A stretch of DNA of 64,000 nucleotides from positions 124,001 through 188,000 of the forward strand of contig JABYQR010000012.1 of NCBI GenBank assembly GCA_022592445.1, written 5' to 3'. The DNA is from Cytidiella melzeri. Lineage: Eukaryota; Basidiomycota; Agaricomycetes; Polyporales; Irpicaceae. Of this stretch, positions 33,866 through 45,562 are shown in pieces. The notes under the pieces are model-generated. The model searched no databases and was not told where the DNA came from. It saw only the letters and a list, made by a program, of their open reading frames with translations. The number at the start of each line of letters is the position of its first letter. Positions within the stretch are counted from its first letter, which is position 1. A program made the position numbers and the translations under genes.

Positions 33866-34287
33866 TGCATCAGCAGTGAGCACTGCATCTGGTTGTTCCA
33901 CAAAGTTTCACCACCATTAGTTGCTCTCTAAACAGGAGTTAGAATCAGAACACAGCCTGCAGCAGTTCAGTGGGGATGAGGCAATTCAGACATCAACAGG
34001 ACATGGTTGCATGAGCAGCAAGCACTGCATTGGATTGTTGCACAAAGTTTTACAACCATTAGTTACTGTCTAAGGAGAAAGTCAGAACATAGCCTGTGGC
34101 AGTTCAATGGGGATGAGGCAGTTCAGACATCAACAGGACATGGTTGCATCAGCAGCAAGCACTGCATCTGGCTGTTTCACAAATTTTCACAACCATTAGT
34201 TGCTCTGTAAGCAGGAGTTACAATCAGAACACAGCCTGTGGCAGTGTAACGGGGATGAGGCAGTTCAGACATCAACAGGACACATGT
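33866..34287. repeat. Three tandem copies of a ~138-bp non-coding unit
   Basis: GCATCAGCAGTGAGCACTGC near 33867 recurs, varied, near 34008 and 34145. Each is followed by CACAAA.TTT.ACAACCATTAGT and GGGGATGAGGCA.TTCAGACA. Single partial copies appear again near 35755 and 37365. No coding capacity. Confidence 0.75.
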
Positions 34288-34890
34288 AACTTGTTTTGGG
34301 GTCAATCTAATGAGACTCCCTCAAGCCCTTCATTCTTGAGCAAGTAATTTTCTGTTATCAGCAGTGAGTTTTGATGAGCACCACAAGTGATTGTTGTATC
34401 AGCAGTGAACACTGCACATGATTAATGATAAGATGCGTGAAGCCCGTTGATACCATTGGTAACTACCTTCATCAATGTATGGCTCCTTTTCCCGCCACCA
34501 AACTTATCAATTGTAGTACAGTCACTTTATCCCAGATCAAGTTGCCTATCAAAGGTGTCACCAATAGCAAATGTCTGTAATACAGTCAATATTCATGACC
34601 AGATTACTTGGCAATGTCCTTTCCAGGAACAGAGTTGTTTACTCAAGTTCTTTTTGGAAACAAAGTCACTGGCTCAAGTAACTATTTCAGGCTATATGAT
34701 TTTTCCAATTTACTATCAGTAACCCAATCACTTGTAACCCTGCTCCTGCAGTTTACCAAATTGTATCTAGATTTTTCAACACTGTTCAACACCAATACAA
34801 AGAATGTGTGTCAAACAATCTTGATCTCTATGCTCTACTCCACAAACTTGTTTTGATTCTGTACTCACACCCATTGTTGCACTTAAAGAA
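34200..34890. repeat. Dispersed segment, first copy (second at 37182-37830)
   Basis: About 650 bp, from the CAGAACACAGCCTG region to the CTCTACTCCACAAACTTGTT region, is repeated at 37182-37830 with about 15-20 percent differences and small indels. Both copies contain AAACTTATCAATTGTAGTAC and AAAGGTGTCACCAATAGCAA. No open frame is conserved, so this is an old duplicated non-coding or dead transposon segment. Confidence 0.8.
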
Positions 34891-35822
34891 GTTCAATCGT
34901 GAACTTTGTGGTGCAGGGCGTCAACAACACTGGGCTCGTATGGGCCAATCAGAGAGCTTGCTTGAAAGACCTATAGACACGACATGTCAAACCTCAGAGT
35001 ATAGGTCAAAGACTCTCTGATATTCACCTATAGACACAACATGTCAACTACAGGATGGTATGAGTACATGAGTGGAGTAAAGAGTCCAGTAAAGTACTTA
35101 CACCTCAGAGTATAGGTCAAAGACTCTGAGGTGCTCGAGACAGAGAGGGCTTGTATATAAGTGGTCTTTGGGAAGCAGTACTGTAGCTACGTTACAGTAC
35201 AAAACACGTAAGAGGAAATGTACCTGTACATGCGGAGGAAACAAGAAGAAAGAAATACACAGCCTAACGGAAGTTTAAATAATGGGTGCAACAAGGCACG
35301 GGATATTTCCAACAGCACTTTGCTAACACTAGTTGGTAAGCAAAGGCCATTAGGTTCAGCAAATCAAGTAATCTATGTCAGTAGGCAGAATAGAGACAGA
35401 ATGTGCCATTTTTCAAGAGCAGAAAACTGATTGTTAGTTTGGCAGAGAAGGTATGACAGAACAGGCCACTTTTGTGATGCAAACAATGTAAACTGTTCCC
35501 AGAATGTGTATATGCAAGAAAATATGTGCTCTTTTTCAGTGCCTTTTTTGAGAGCATAAATGTTGGTTGTTACGCAGTGCAGGTACATATGTACAGAAAT
35601 TTACACACATTGTTTGCCCTCTGAGCAAGAATCACAATGAGAACACATTCTGCAAACATTATTGGCTTGGGATAAGAATCACACGTACCTTGGAAGCTGA
35701 TTATCAGAAACCATTCTTACCTCTACATTCTTGTATAATGTGAATTTGGGTTGTATCAGCAGTGAGCACTGCATCTGATCTTCCTACATAGTTTTACAAC
35801 CTTTAGTTGCTCTCTAAGCAGG
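34891..35822. other. AT-rich gene-free stretch
   Basis: A directly repeated block CTCAGAGTATAGGTCAAAGA occurs at about 34999 and 35104. A TATA-like TTGTATATAAG near 35150 looks like a promoter of a decayed LTR. Frames are short and unlike genes. From about 35620 the host repeat resumes. Confidence 0.5.
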
Positions 35823-35827
35823 AGTTA

Positions 35828-37176
35828 TGTTACAAACGGTCTTCACACCCTATTATTTTTCTTTACTTCTTCAATTATCTTGATAACTAGTTATCTTCTT
35901 TACAAGTGCCTTGACAATCTGACACGGAGACAGAGCTCGACGTGACAAACAGGGACACGATGTGGATGACGACGAGGAGGTGGTGGCAGGCGTGAAGCAC
36001 AATGCGTTCACCAGCTATCAAACTTATTCAGAAATCTAGCCCAGTAAAGACCAAGTTAGTATTGTGACTACCAGCTATGTAGTACAAGAGGGGGTTGCTT
36101 ACCTAGCCCAGTAAAGACCAAGAGGTCGAGATGGGGGCTAGGAGCGTACATGCAGCAGTATATATAGACTTCAGGGACCTGCGCACAGACCATGTTGAGG
36201 GCAGGCTTTGCAAGAAGCCGTGTGAACGAAGAACAAAAGAACTACCTAAAGGAGAACAATAGCTATTGTCTAGACCTTGCCAAGAACTCTACCCGTGAGA
36301 GAATCTATCTAAAAGGAGACCAACTATTGTATTCCATTCCCACACCTGTGAGAACATCCTTCCATAAAGAGAACAATAGGGAAAGAACAATAAGGAGCCC
36401 ATGTGGACGGTATCTATGACGTCAAACCCTAGCTATGGGCTGAGCCATGTGCTTGTAGCCATGTGGTCTTACTTAAGCTAAGTCACATGCCAGTGTGACG
36501 TAGTAGCAAGTAATGTGACCGTGTGGAGCGTCTAAGCCACGTGATACGGGCGCTTAATAGACGTGCAAAGGAGTTTATGCAGAGAGAATTGAAACTAGGT
36601 TGTAGCCCGGAGTTTTACAGATAAAAACAAGAGGTAAATTGCGAAAATTAAGGGCTAGTCAGGCCATCCATGACACAATCCAACTCGTCCTTCCTCCATC
36701 ATTCCCTGATCCACATTGCCTCCGTTCAACGCGGACTATTATGCCATTAGTTAGCTCCTTGTGTCCATTCAAACCTCAGACCTAACTCTGATTGGTTACC
36801 ATTGCCTTGGTGCAACCCTTGGTCTCTCCATAACTCCGTTACCACTCCATTGGGTCCAACCCCTTCTATTGTTCTTTGGCTCATGTTCCATCTCTCTATT
36901 GTCTATTGTTCTTCCTTTCCATTCCATTGATTGGCTACCACTACATTGGACTGGTCCATAAGTAGTTAGGTCAACATGTATAAATAGCCACTAGACATGG
37001 GGCTAGAACTCCAGTCTATCCACTTTGTATCAATATTCCTTCTATTGAACCATCATCTGTCTGCCACTGTGCTTGACAGCAACCACGCGTCCTAGACCAT
37101 CATCCGACCTTGTGTGTAGCTACACCAAGGGGTTCTGACTTGACAACTTGTCCCTTGACAATAGTTGGTCTTAACA
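35828..37176. mobile_element. Solo LTR, family B, split by a younger insertion
   Basis: Begins TGTTACAAACGG and ends GGTCTTAACA, with 5-bp direct repeats AGTTA on both sides (35823-35827 and 37177-37181). Removing it restores the host repeat reading GCAGG-AGTTA-CAATCAGAAC, which occurs uninterrupted at 34213-34230. About 588 bp belong to this LTR; the rest is the nested family A LTR. It contains TATAAATAG (36979-36987). No internal retrotransposon genes remain. Confidence 0.88.
35920..36675. mobile_element. Solo LTR, family A, copy 1, nested in LTR B
   Basis: Begins TGACACGGAGACAGAGC and ends GGCCATCCATGACA, 756 bp, with target duplication CAATC at 35915-35919 and 36676-36680. It contains a promoter-like GTATATATAG near 36157. 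Inserted inside LTR B, therefore younger than it. Confidence 0.9.
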
Positions 37177-37181
37177 AGTTA

Positions 37182-37830
37182 CAATCAGAACACATTCTGC
37201 GGCAGTTCCAATGGGGATGAGGCAGTTCAGGCATAAACAGAATACATGTAACATGTTTTAGGGGTTGATCTAATGAGACAACTCTGACCCTCCTTGATTA
37301 TTAAAGCAAGTCCTTTTGTTGGTATCAGCATTGAGTGTTAATGAGCACCACAAGTGATTGTTGCATCAGCATTAAACACTGCACAATATTGATGTTAAGA
37401 TATATGAATCCCCTTGCTACCATCAGTAACTAACTTGATTGATGTATAGTTGCTTTTCCCACAGCCAAACTTATCAATTGTAGTACAATCACTTTATCCT
37501 AGATCAAGTTGTTTATCAAAGGTGTCACCAATAGCAAATGCCCTTACTACAGTCAATATTCAGAACCAGATTATTTGGAAAGGCTTTCACCAGGAACAAA
37601 GTTGTTCACTGAGGTTCTTTTTGGTAATATAATTACTTGTCACCCTGTTCTTGCAGTTTACCCAAATTTTAACTAGATTATATGACATTGTTCAACACTG
37701 TTGTGGACAAGACACATGTCAAACAATCTTTATCTCTACACTTTACTCTACAAACTTGTTTTTACTTTCATACTCACACCTGCACTTTAACCAATACAGC
37801 ACAGCCCTGTTCTTTTCCTGAATGATTGTG
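37182..37830. repeat. Dispersed segment, second copy
   Basis: Diverged copy of 34200-34890, reading from CAATCAGAACACATTCTGCG onward. It ends shortly before the target duplication of the next LTR. Confidence 0.78.
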
Positions 37831-37842
37831 TTCTACAGTGAA

Positions 37843-38562
37843 TGTCACGGAGACAAAGCTCAACGCAACAAAAAGGGGCACAACATGGACGACAACGGAA
37901 AGGTGGTGGCAGGCTTGAAGCACAGTGCTCTCACCAGCTATCAGACTTTATGCAAGTTGCTAGCCCAGTAAAGACCAAGTTATTATTGTGACTACCAGCT
38001 ATATAGTATAGGAGGGGGTGGCTTACCTAGCCCAGTAAGGACCAAGAGGTTGAGATGGGGGGGCTAGGAGCGTACATGTAGCTGCTTATATAGACTTCAG
38101 GGACCTGCGCACAGACCATGTTAAGGGCAGGCTTTGCAAGAAGCCGTGTGAACAAAGAACTATAGAACTACCTAAAGGAGAACAATAGCTATTGTCTGGA
38201 CTCTGCCAAGACCTCTACTCATGAGAGAATCTATCTAAAAGGAGACCAGTCATTGTATTCCATTCCCACACCTGTGAGAACATCCTTCCATAAAGAGAAC
38301 AATAGCGAAAGAACAATAGGAGTCCATGTGAGTGGTATCTATGATGTCAAACCCTAGCTATGGGCTGAGCCATGTGGTCTTACATAAGCTGAGTCATGTG
38401 CCAGTGTGATGTAGCAGCAAGTAACATGACAATGTAGAGCATCTAAGCCACGTGATACAAGCACTTAATAGACGTGCAAGGAGTTTGTGCAGAGAGGGTT
38501 GCAACCAGGTAAAACTGGAGGTAAAATGCGAAAAATAAGGGCTAGTCGGGCCATCCACAACA
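37843..38562. mobile_element. Solo LTR, family A, copy 2
   Basis: Begins TGTCACGGAGACAAAGC and ends GGCCATCCACAACA, 720 bp, with target duplication GTGAA at 37838-37842 and 38563-38567. It is colinear with copy 1 (shared GGTGGTGGCAGGC, CTAGCCCAGTAA.GACCAAG, CAAACCCTAGCTATGGGCTG), with a roughly 17-bp gap where copy 1 has GTGCTTGTAGCCATGTG. Confidence 0.92.
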
Positions 38563-38570
38563 GTGAAGAC

Positions 38571-39137
38571 TGTAACAGTAAGGTTACTACTCACCAGATA
38601 AGTTGTTAGATTTGAGTAAATAGAGTGAAATAGAGTGTGAGAGGTGTGGTGAGCAAAGAACAAGAGAGTCTTGAGTAGTCCTTTATCAACAGAGTGGATA
38701 AGACTGAGGGGATATGCCCTCAGGAGTACCTCTATATGTACATGAAGGGGAGGACCCCAGGTACTACCCTGAAACCTCTAATACCTACATGAGTAAGGGA
38801 AGTAGTTTACATTACTAAGCATGCCCTATGCCCTAGTGGTGCCACTTTAATAATAGACCAATAGCAATTGTCCCCGTGACCCAGTTCCAAGGCTAGACTT
38901 TTCCAGAAGGTTCTAAGAACTATGACATCATCTACTAGAATGTTCTACACTATAACATCATAGTTCCAGCATGTGCCACAAGGTTGCAGAGAGTTCTATC
39001 ATGTGATACACAGATAAGGAAAGGAGCGCATCAGCGCATCAGATACAGAGGGTGCATCAGCATATCAATGATGGAGTGTGCATCAATTGATAGGTGCTAA
39101 AAGAAGCGCTGGAATAAGCGCTTGAATATTCCCAATA
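38571..39137 (-). mobile_element. Probable LTR, family C, no target duplication found
   Basis: Read on the minus strand it runs from (T)ATTGGGAATATTCAAGCGC to CTTACTGTTACA. It has an internal ATGTACATATAGAGGTACTC promoter-like part and a C/T-rich end with TCTTGTTCTTTGCTCACCAC, as in fungal LTRs. The expected TG start has become TA and flanking 5-bp repeats do not match, so it may be truncated or old. Confidence 0.5.
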
Positions 39138-39702
39138 ATACTGTTGCCTGGTGAGGCAAGTCTTGTAGAAATATTGAAAATCTGTGACAAAGACAACTCA
39201 CCATACACTACTCATCAAAAAAGCTATTCTGAACAAAATTGCTCGGTCAAGCTACATCCAGTAGCAAACCTACTACCAACCTGGCTCAAAAAATAAGATT
39301 TCATTCAACCCTCAGGAATTGTACTTGCTGCTCACTGGCCTTGCTAATGCTAGTAAAAACACAGTGTATATCAATAAAATGTGATAGAGGCTATAGCAAA
39401 TGGATATTAATGTGATAGCAAGCTAAGGAAAGGGGCAAACACAAAACCTGTCACAAGGGCAATGGGGCACTGCTGTTGGTGCAGCTAACCTCCAAGCAGG
39501 CAATTAAGCAATAGCTCAATGACACGAGGCTGTGCATGGAAAGGATAAGTAGTGGGGCAGAAGCAAATCCTTGGTAGTGCTGTGATCAAGGGTCTTGAGG
39601 GGAGGAGCTGCTTGTGAGGTACTTCTATCAAAGCAACTAGTGTTAGCAAGGCCTTCAAGCAGCAAGTACAATTCCTGAAGATTAAAAGCAATGTTACTTT
39701 TT
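39138..39702. other. Gene-free repeat-block sequence
   Basis: I see no coding region. The minus-strand frame 39485-39778 crosses the start of an LTR fragment and has no domain. Confidence 0.5.
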
Positions 39703-40245
39703 TGTCGTGGATGGCCCGACTAGCCCTTATTTTTTGCAATTTACCTCTTGTTTTTATTTGTAAAACTTCGGGCTGCAACTCAGTTGCAACCTTCTCTGCA
39801 CAAACTCCTGATGCTCTACATTGTCATGTTACTTGCTGCTACATCACACTGGCACGTGACTCAGCTTATGTAAGACCACATGGCTCAGCCCATAGCTAGG
39901 GTTTGACATCATAGATACCACTCACATGGACTCCTATTGTTCTTTCGCTATTGTTGTCTTTATGGAAGGATGTTCTCACAGGTGTGGGAATGGAATACAA
40001 TGACTGGTCTCCTTTTAGATAGATTCTCTCATGAGTAGAGGTCTTGGCAGAGTCCAGACAATAGCTATTGTTCTCCTTTAGGTAGTTCTATTGTTCTTTG
40101 TTCACACGGCTTCTTGCAAAGCCTTCCCTTAACATGGTCTGTGCGCAGGTCCCTGAAGTCTATATATACTGCTGCATGTACGCTTCCAGCCCCCCATCTC
40201 GACCTCTTGGTCTTTGCTGGGCTAGGTAACTCCTATACTATATAG
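39703..40245 (-). mobile_element. LTR family A, copy 3, inverted and truncated
   Basis: Reads TGTCGTGGATGGCCCGACTA onward, the reverse complement of the family A 3' end. It is colinear with the family until the part equal to CTATATAGTATAGGAG and then stops; the outer ~180 bp are missing and a second fragment follows directly. Confidence 0.85.
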
Positions 40246-40676
40246 CTCTTGTTTTTATTTGTAAAACTCCGGGCCGCAACCCAGTTGCAACCTTCTCTGC
40301 ACAAACTCCTTTGCACGTCTATTAAGTGCCCGTATCACGTGGCTTAGATGCTCCACACGGTCACATTACTTGCTACTACGTCACACTGGCATGTGACTTA
40401 GCTTAAGTAAGACCACATGGCTACAACCACATGGCTCAGCCCATAGCTAGGGTTTGACGTCTTAGATACCATTCACATGGACTCCTTTTGTACCTTCCCT
40501 ATTTTTCTCTTTATGGAATTCTCACAGGTGTGGGAATGGAATACAATAGTTGTGAGCTAGATACTTAAACAAAGTCTGATAGCTGGTGAAAGCATTGTGC
40601 TTCATGCCTGCCACCACCTCCTCGTCAATTTCCACTTTGTGTCCCTGTTTGTCACGTCAAGCCCTGTCTCTGCGTC
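40246..40676 (-). mobile_element. LTR family A, copy 4, inverted, internally deleted
   Basis: Starts at CTCTTGTTTTTATTTGTAAA, about 40 bp inside the family end. It skips roughly 250 bp after GGAATGGAATACAATAG and ends CCCTGTCTCTGCGTCA, the inverse of the family 5' end. It abuts copy 3 head to tail, so the pair looks like a recombined tandem. Confidence 0.8.
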
Positions 40677-40689
40677 AGTAACAACTTTC

Positions 40690-41740
40690 ATGGCTAACAA
40701 GCCTGGAATACTTACTTTTAGGGGTAATTTGTAGATTGATCACTGCTTTCATTAGTAAATGGAACAGAGTCCTTTCTGTTATGAGTATAACTTTGTTACA
40801 TACCAACATTTGTGATTAACAGGTTCAGAATCTTCACTGTTATATGCAATCATGAGAGTGGTAACAGCTTTTGTTGCTAGCTTGTCTGAAATACTTACTT
40901 CCAAAAGTGATTGTGAACTCTTGCCCTTACAAGTAACTTTGTTACTGGTAACAGCTTTTGCTTGAATTTGTGAGGGAAACTTACTGTTATGCAGAATTTT
41001 GGTATCAGTAACAATTTTGGTGACTAAATTGCCTGGAATATGCAGATTGAGTTTATAAGTCATTTCGGTGTTGATAACAGCTTTGGTCACTAACTTGCAC
41101 AGAATACTTAAGTTTGATTCATTTTGAATCCTTACTTTGTTAAGTAATTTTTGGTAACAGATTTTATGCCTAGTTTATCCAGAAAGCTGATTTGTATAAG
41201 TTTGTTACCAACCTCACTGGAATGCTTGAATGTGTAAGTAGATTTTTTTACAGAACAGCTTTTGGTACTAACTTGGCCACAGTAATTGATTTTTAATTAT
41301 GCAATTAACTTTTTGACTTATAACAGCTTTTATTACTCACATGCCTACTTAATTTTTCAATAATCTTGAAGTATGACTTTCATAAGGAATCTTGTTACTG
41401 ATTGGCAATTTTAATTCCAATTTACACAGAAGACTTACTTTTGGAAGTAGCTTTTTTACAGATGTACGCTTTTGTTGTCTAGTTGCCCAAAGTGCCTACT
41501 TGTGTAACTGATTTTGAACTCTTACCTCTTTAAGTGAATTTTATTGACAATAATCACTTTTGCCTGTTTTGCATGTGTCACATACTTTTATGAGGAATTC
41601 CACGATTGATACCAAGTTTTGCTTTTAACTGGTCATATTACTTACTTTATTGAGTAATCTTGAATTATAACCCCAGAAGGTTATATGACTAACTTTCCAG
41701 GAATACTTACTTTTATCAATAATTACATCTACGGGGACAT
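40690..41740. repeat. Degenerate AT-rich tandem repeats
   Basis: Variants of GGAATACTTACTTTT, GTAACAGCTTTTG and TTGTTACTGG return every ~60-120 bp across about 1 kb. The units are too diverged to fix a period by eye. No gene. Confidence 0.6.
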
Positions 41741-42047
41741 CAAAGCAGTCGCCTGCACTGAAACAATTCTACTCCATTCTTCAAAAATCGTAATGGTTGT
41801 GGTACATGATCAAGAAGCACTTTGCCGCCACTGTACATGAACATTATAACGAGACGCGAGTTTATATGCAACCTGGCTAGAGTACGAAAAACGAATGAGG
41901 TGCTAACGATACAGCGTATAGACGGGACTGTGGACACTAATAGTGAGGTACCACGCTACGTGAGGTAGCTAAGCAAAGCAATGTCTGTAATGATTGTGAG
42001 CATTACGAGGAGGTACGTCTAGCGCATCTCCCAACTTTTCTCCTTCC

Positions 42048-43373
42048 TTAGGCAAGCACTAAGAAAATCACCGACACTGCCGCGATCGCTGCTAACCATC
42101 CAACTGGCTGACCTACTACCACACCCGTGACAGCGTTCGACGAGTGCGTGGTGGCGTTGGTGCCATTAAGCTGGGCGGCCCTTGCCTGATATGCAGCAAA
42201 ATTGTTCGGGCCGCTCTCGACGGCGTTGACGGCGAAGACCATGCCTTGGCCGCAGTGGTTGGCCTGTCGGCAGAAAGCCCAGATGGGGGAGGTCTGTGCG
42301 TCATATGAGCAACGCTGTGGCAGTAAATGGGACACACAGAGGACATACGTCGTTGACTGTGACCTGGAACGTGGGGAAGTCTGAAGCTGTGGTCGATACG
42401 GGCATGCTATATCATCAAGGAACCAGTCAACCATGACGCTCTTACGTTCGAGGCGGTGGGCACGACACTTACAATCCGCTGTCGAACCCAACCTGGCCGC
42501 TCGTGCTAGTCTCCGTCAGACTCACACACGGGTTCGCAAATGTGCTTTGAGTGGCGGTGTGGTTGTTCGGATGAAACTCGAAGGTGATAATATCCCCGAC
42601 TGCCGCACTGATGTTCGAGGGGGAGAAGAAGAGTTTGCCGGGACCGCCAACAACTATCAGGTGTTCGCTCGGGCTTGCAGAAGGTGTAATCACAACTGTG
42701 GATGGTGAAGTTGTTGTTGCTGAAGACATGGGACGGGAGACAGCAGGTGATGAGGTAGAAGCAGACGACACCGCAGGGGACGTGACAACAGTTGGGGCTG
42801 ACAGAGGGGTGCTGCTGGTCTGCACCGAGGTTGACGAAGCGACAGACGAGGCCGCACTTGATGTCTGGGCTTCCTGAGCAGCCGCCTTAAACGCCGCGAA
42901 CTTGTCTCCCGGGTTGATAGCAAACACCATGCCCTGTTGGCAATGACCGATTTGGCGGCAGTATACCCAGACCGGGTTCAAGTCTTCTACGACGAACTCT
43001 GCGACAGGAAAAGGGCCGGTGTCGCCGTCTGCCACTGGCACACTATTGAAACGTCTTAGCAGTCAGAAGAGGTTTCCTGGAAGTAGGAAGACTTACAAGC
43101 CAGAGTCGAACCCGTTCGGTGCAAGCTGACACGGGTTCTCGAACGAGGATTGCGACGCGGTGTGGTTCTCCTGCATGAATGTGAAAACTACAGTGTCTCC
43201 AACTGAGGCATTCTAGAGGATATAAGCTTCATAAGCAGGCATTACGAGATAAAAACACGTACCACAACAGGAGGGTTGAATTGGAGAACGCCAGGTCCTC
43301 CGACTGTGACCGGAAATTGGGCTCCGAGTACCCAAGGTACGAGAGCAAAAGACATTAGGGTGTTGGATAGCAT
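42048..43373 (-). CDS. Secreted double-cupredoxin, Ser/Thr-rich, probably GPI-anchored protein
   Basis: Five exons (43373-43263, 43212-43097, 43042-42473, 42406-42349, 42293-42048) give 366 residues. A signal peptide (MLSNTLMSFALVPWVLGAQF) precedes a first cupredoxin-like domain: VGGPGVLQFNPP, VGDTVVFTF...NHTASQSSF, NPC...GFDSG, NPVWVYCRQIGHCQQGMVFA. A Ser/Thr/Pro-rich linker of ~80 residues leads to a second domain of the same pattern (VVGGPGKLFFSPSNISAAVG, NNHTATQSTFANPC, PIWAFCRQANHCGQGMVFAV). A Ser/Asn/Thr region and a hydrophobic tail (WLAAIAAVSVIFLVLA) suggest a GPI signal. Fungal extracellular serine-rich proteins of this design are cell-surface proteins; true copper binding is uncertain. 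Intron positions are similar in the two halves, pointing to internal duplication. Confidence 0.9.
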
Positions 43374-43913
43374 CTTGAGATGATTGATGGGTATCGAGGA
43401 TGTTAAGAGCGGTGTCGCGAGTCAAATGTAGTGGCTTGAGGGATGTTGGTGGTCTGAATCGCGAGTCGGGCGATGACAATATTATAGCTAAGTGAGCAGA
43501 AGATGAAGGGTCACGACAAAAGGGAAGTGCAACTCCCTGCGGGATGGACTCGAAGTATTTATAGTCAAAAACATCGAACAATGGTGACCGTTCTCATTGA
43601 TGTTCAATGCTTGAGGCGTGACTGCGCCGGTAGAGCATTCCATGGGCGTCTTTTGCTTATTGTTCTGACTCACGCGCTTATCAGCAAGTAGTAGTCCGAT
43701 TAGGCAGGTATTGAAGAAAACGAATACTATGTATGTACAGAAGTCCAGTGTGGCTGCAGAGATAGCTACAGGGTATGATACATTTGCAAAGTGGTACGAG
43801 ACGTGAGATGATACAGCAGATTCAAGCAATGAAGATCAATAGTGTGTATGGGTGCGCGGTCCTAAAGATGCTAAACTCGAATGTCCAAATTCTGTTTCCT
43901 ATTGGCACATAGG
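43374..43913. other. Upstream region of the cupredoxin gene
   Basis: Lies between the cupredoxin start and the stop of the T5orf172 gene. No gene is seen; frames here overlap the leader and are not conserved-looking. Confidence 0.45.
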
Positions 43914-45562
43914 CTAGTTCTGACCTTCCTGGACGACATGATCCTCAACGAACTGTCCCCATTTGTGTATGATCGGCTTCACAATCAGTTCCCATTCGCG
44001 TTTCGAGAATCGGCCCTTCCTAGCTCTCTTGAAGGCGAAGATCTCCTTATGCACTTTGTCACCTGGGGTCGGTAGTAACGTCAGCATTCTACCGCATACC
44101 GGCAGAGAAAGAAATCATACAGTCTGCACATGGCTCCTTCCGCTTAGTCTTTGGGCTGCCGCTCTCCCCAAAGTCCGGAGCCACGCTAGGGAAACCAGTC
44201 ATCAGATATTGAGCGTTATGCGCAATATCGGCAAGCTCGACATGTATGAGACGCTCAAGTCGGTGGCAAAATTTGGTCCTTGGTCCCTCTTGCAATCTCC
44301 CCATAAGGTTAGGTGCATCGTCTCCAGCTACTTCCGGCCACCTTCCGCGTAGGTGCTGCGACTTCGATCCGCATTGCTTGGCCCATTCATCCATTCGTTT
44401 GTTCAATTTGACGGTACGGCCGACCTTACAATATACATATTCATGTTTGTCGTCTGGATATATAGACAGATTTGGGGTTAACACACCGAGACATACAGTG
44501 CCAATTTGCAGACTCACCTAAAATCTCAAACCCGTAGATGTAGCCATCTCTATCCGATTTTGACGCCATCTTGGTCATGAGAACGCGCAATGCCGCCTGT
44601 GTTATAGGATCCAGATACGAGGGTATATAGTCTTCTCAGCACGATGCTTAGCTGTTCTGCGCTTCCAAATCCGAGTCTGTATGGCTAAACTCACCTTCGA
44701 ATTTGATGTATTCTCCGGTTACAGGCGACAGAAATTCTTTCTTATCAAACACTTTCTTCTTGTGCTGTGGGCAGTATACCTGGATCGTGCCGTCCTCACC
44801 CTCATCGTCTCCGAGAACGGACGTTAAGACGCCGCTTGCACTGACCGACCTTTTGCATCGCTGACCAGCTTGAGTCAGCCCTGAGCATTGATAATTGCCG
44901 GGGAGCGTAGACACAGCTGCAGAAGCTGGTAATGCAGAGGTAGATGCGGAGCGCTTTCGAGTGGGTTTAGTGGGGGTTGCGGCCGGGGACCATTCGCTGT
45001 TTGACACTTTTATGGGATTGGGAAGAGTTGCAGGGCTAGGCAATGCGTTTCCTCGTCCAGGCGTGATGGGTGGCTCATAGCGGCGACTGGTTACGGGTTC
45101 GTGAACTGTGGGCACAGATGGATCGGAACTAGGACGCGGCGGTAAACTGGGCGTTGGCGGACCCAAAGTGGCCTGCTGAAGGGGACCAGCACCGTTCCAC
45201 ACATCCTGCGCGAACTGTAATGTCTTGGACGGTAATCTCCCGGTAGGCTGCGGTTGTGGCATAGGCATTGCTGGAGGTGCAGGCAAAGGACCTGGGCCGG
45301 GGCGTGTGGCCATCGGCAGAGGGAAAGCGGGTGGATCAGCAGGTAGTGGTTTATCGCGTCTTTGCTCGCGACTACGAGGACTAATGTGCTCTCCATAGAA
45401 TCCACCAACAAAGTTGTTGTCGGATTTCCTATGGTTTGTCGGGAATGTTCGAGCTCCCGGCTGCATCGTCAGGCTACCCATGTGCTGAGCAATACTATCA
45501 ACGTTGATGTCGTCGTGCTCTTTGGCTCTGTGTTTCTTGAAAAGTCGCATGATGTCTGGCAT
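43914..45562 (-). CDS. T5orf172 (GIY-YIG-like) domain protein
   Basis: Four exons (45562-44695, 44631-44518, 44453-44121, 44062-43914) give 487 residues. The first ~230 residues are Pro-rich and disordered. Then comes a Cys-containing part (YQCSGLTQAGQRCKRSV...VYCPQH) that looks like a small zinc-binding motif, then YIPSYLDPITQAALRVLMTK. The T5orf172 domain follows: DGYIYGFEIL...HEYVYCKVGRTVKLNKRMDE. This is a degenerate GIY-YIG layout, with YIYGFE and CKVGRT in place of GIY and YIG and an Arg in KRMDEW. After it come RLERLIHVELADIAHNAQY, a CADC motif, and KEIFAFKRARKGRFSKREWE. Nuclease activity is possible by fold but unproven; such proteins are common in fungi. The start at 45562 is the first that fits; 281 bp separate it from divergent PDCD5. 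Confidence 0.87.

Noticed and set aside
33792..41740. Protein-coding genes in the AT-rich repeat block
   Set aside because: Frames are short, not conserved between the duplicated segments, and mostly cross LTR borders.
40690..41740. CRISPR-like array
   Set aside because: Repeats are degenerate, irregularly spaced and AT-rich, in a eukaryotic genome.
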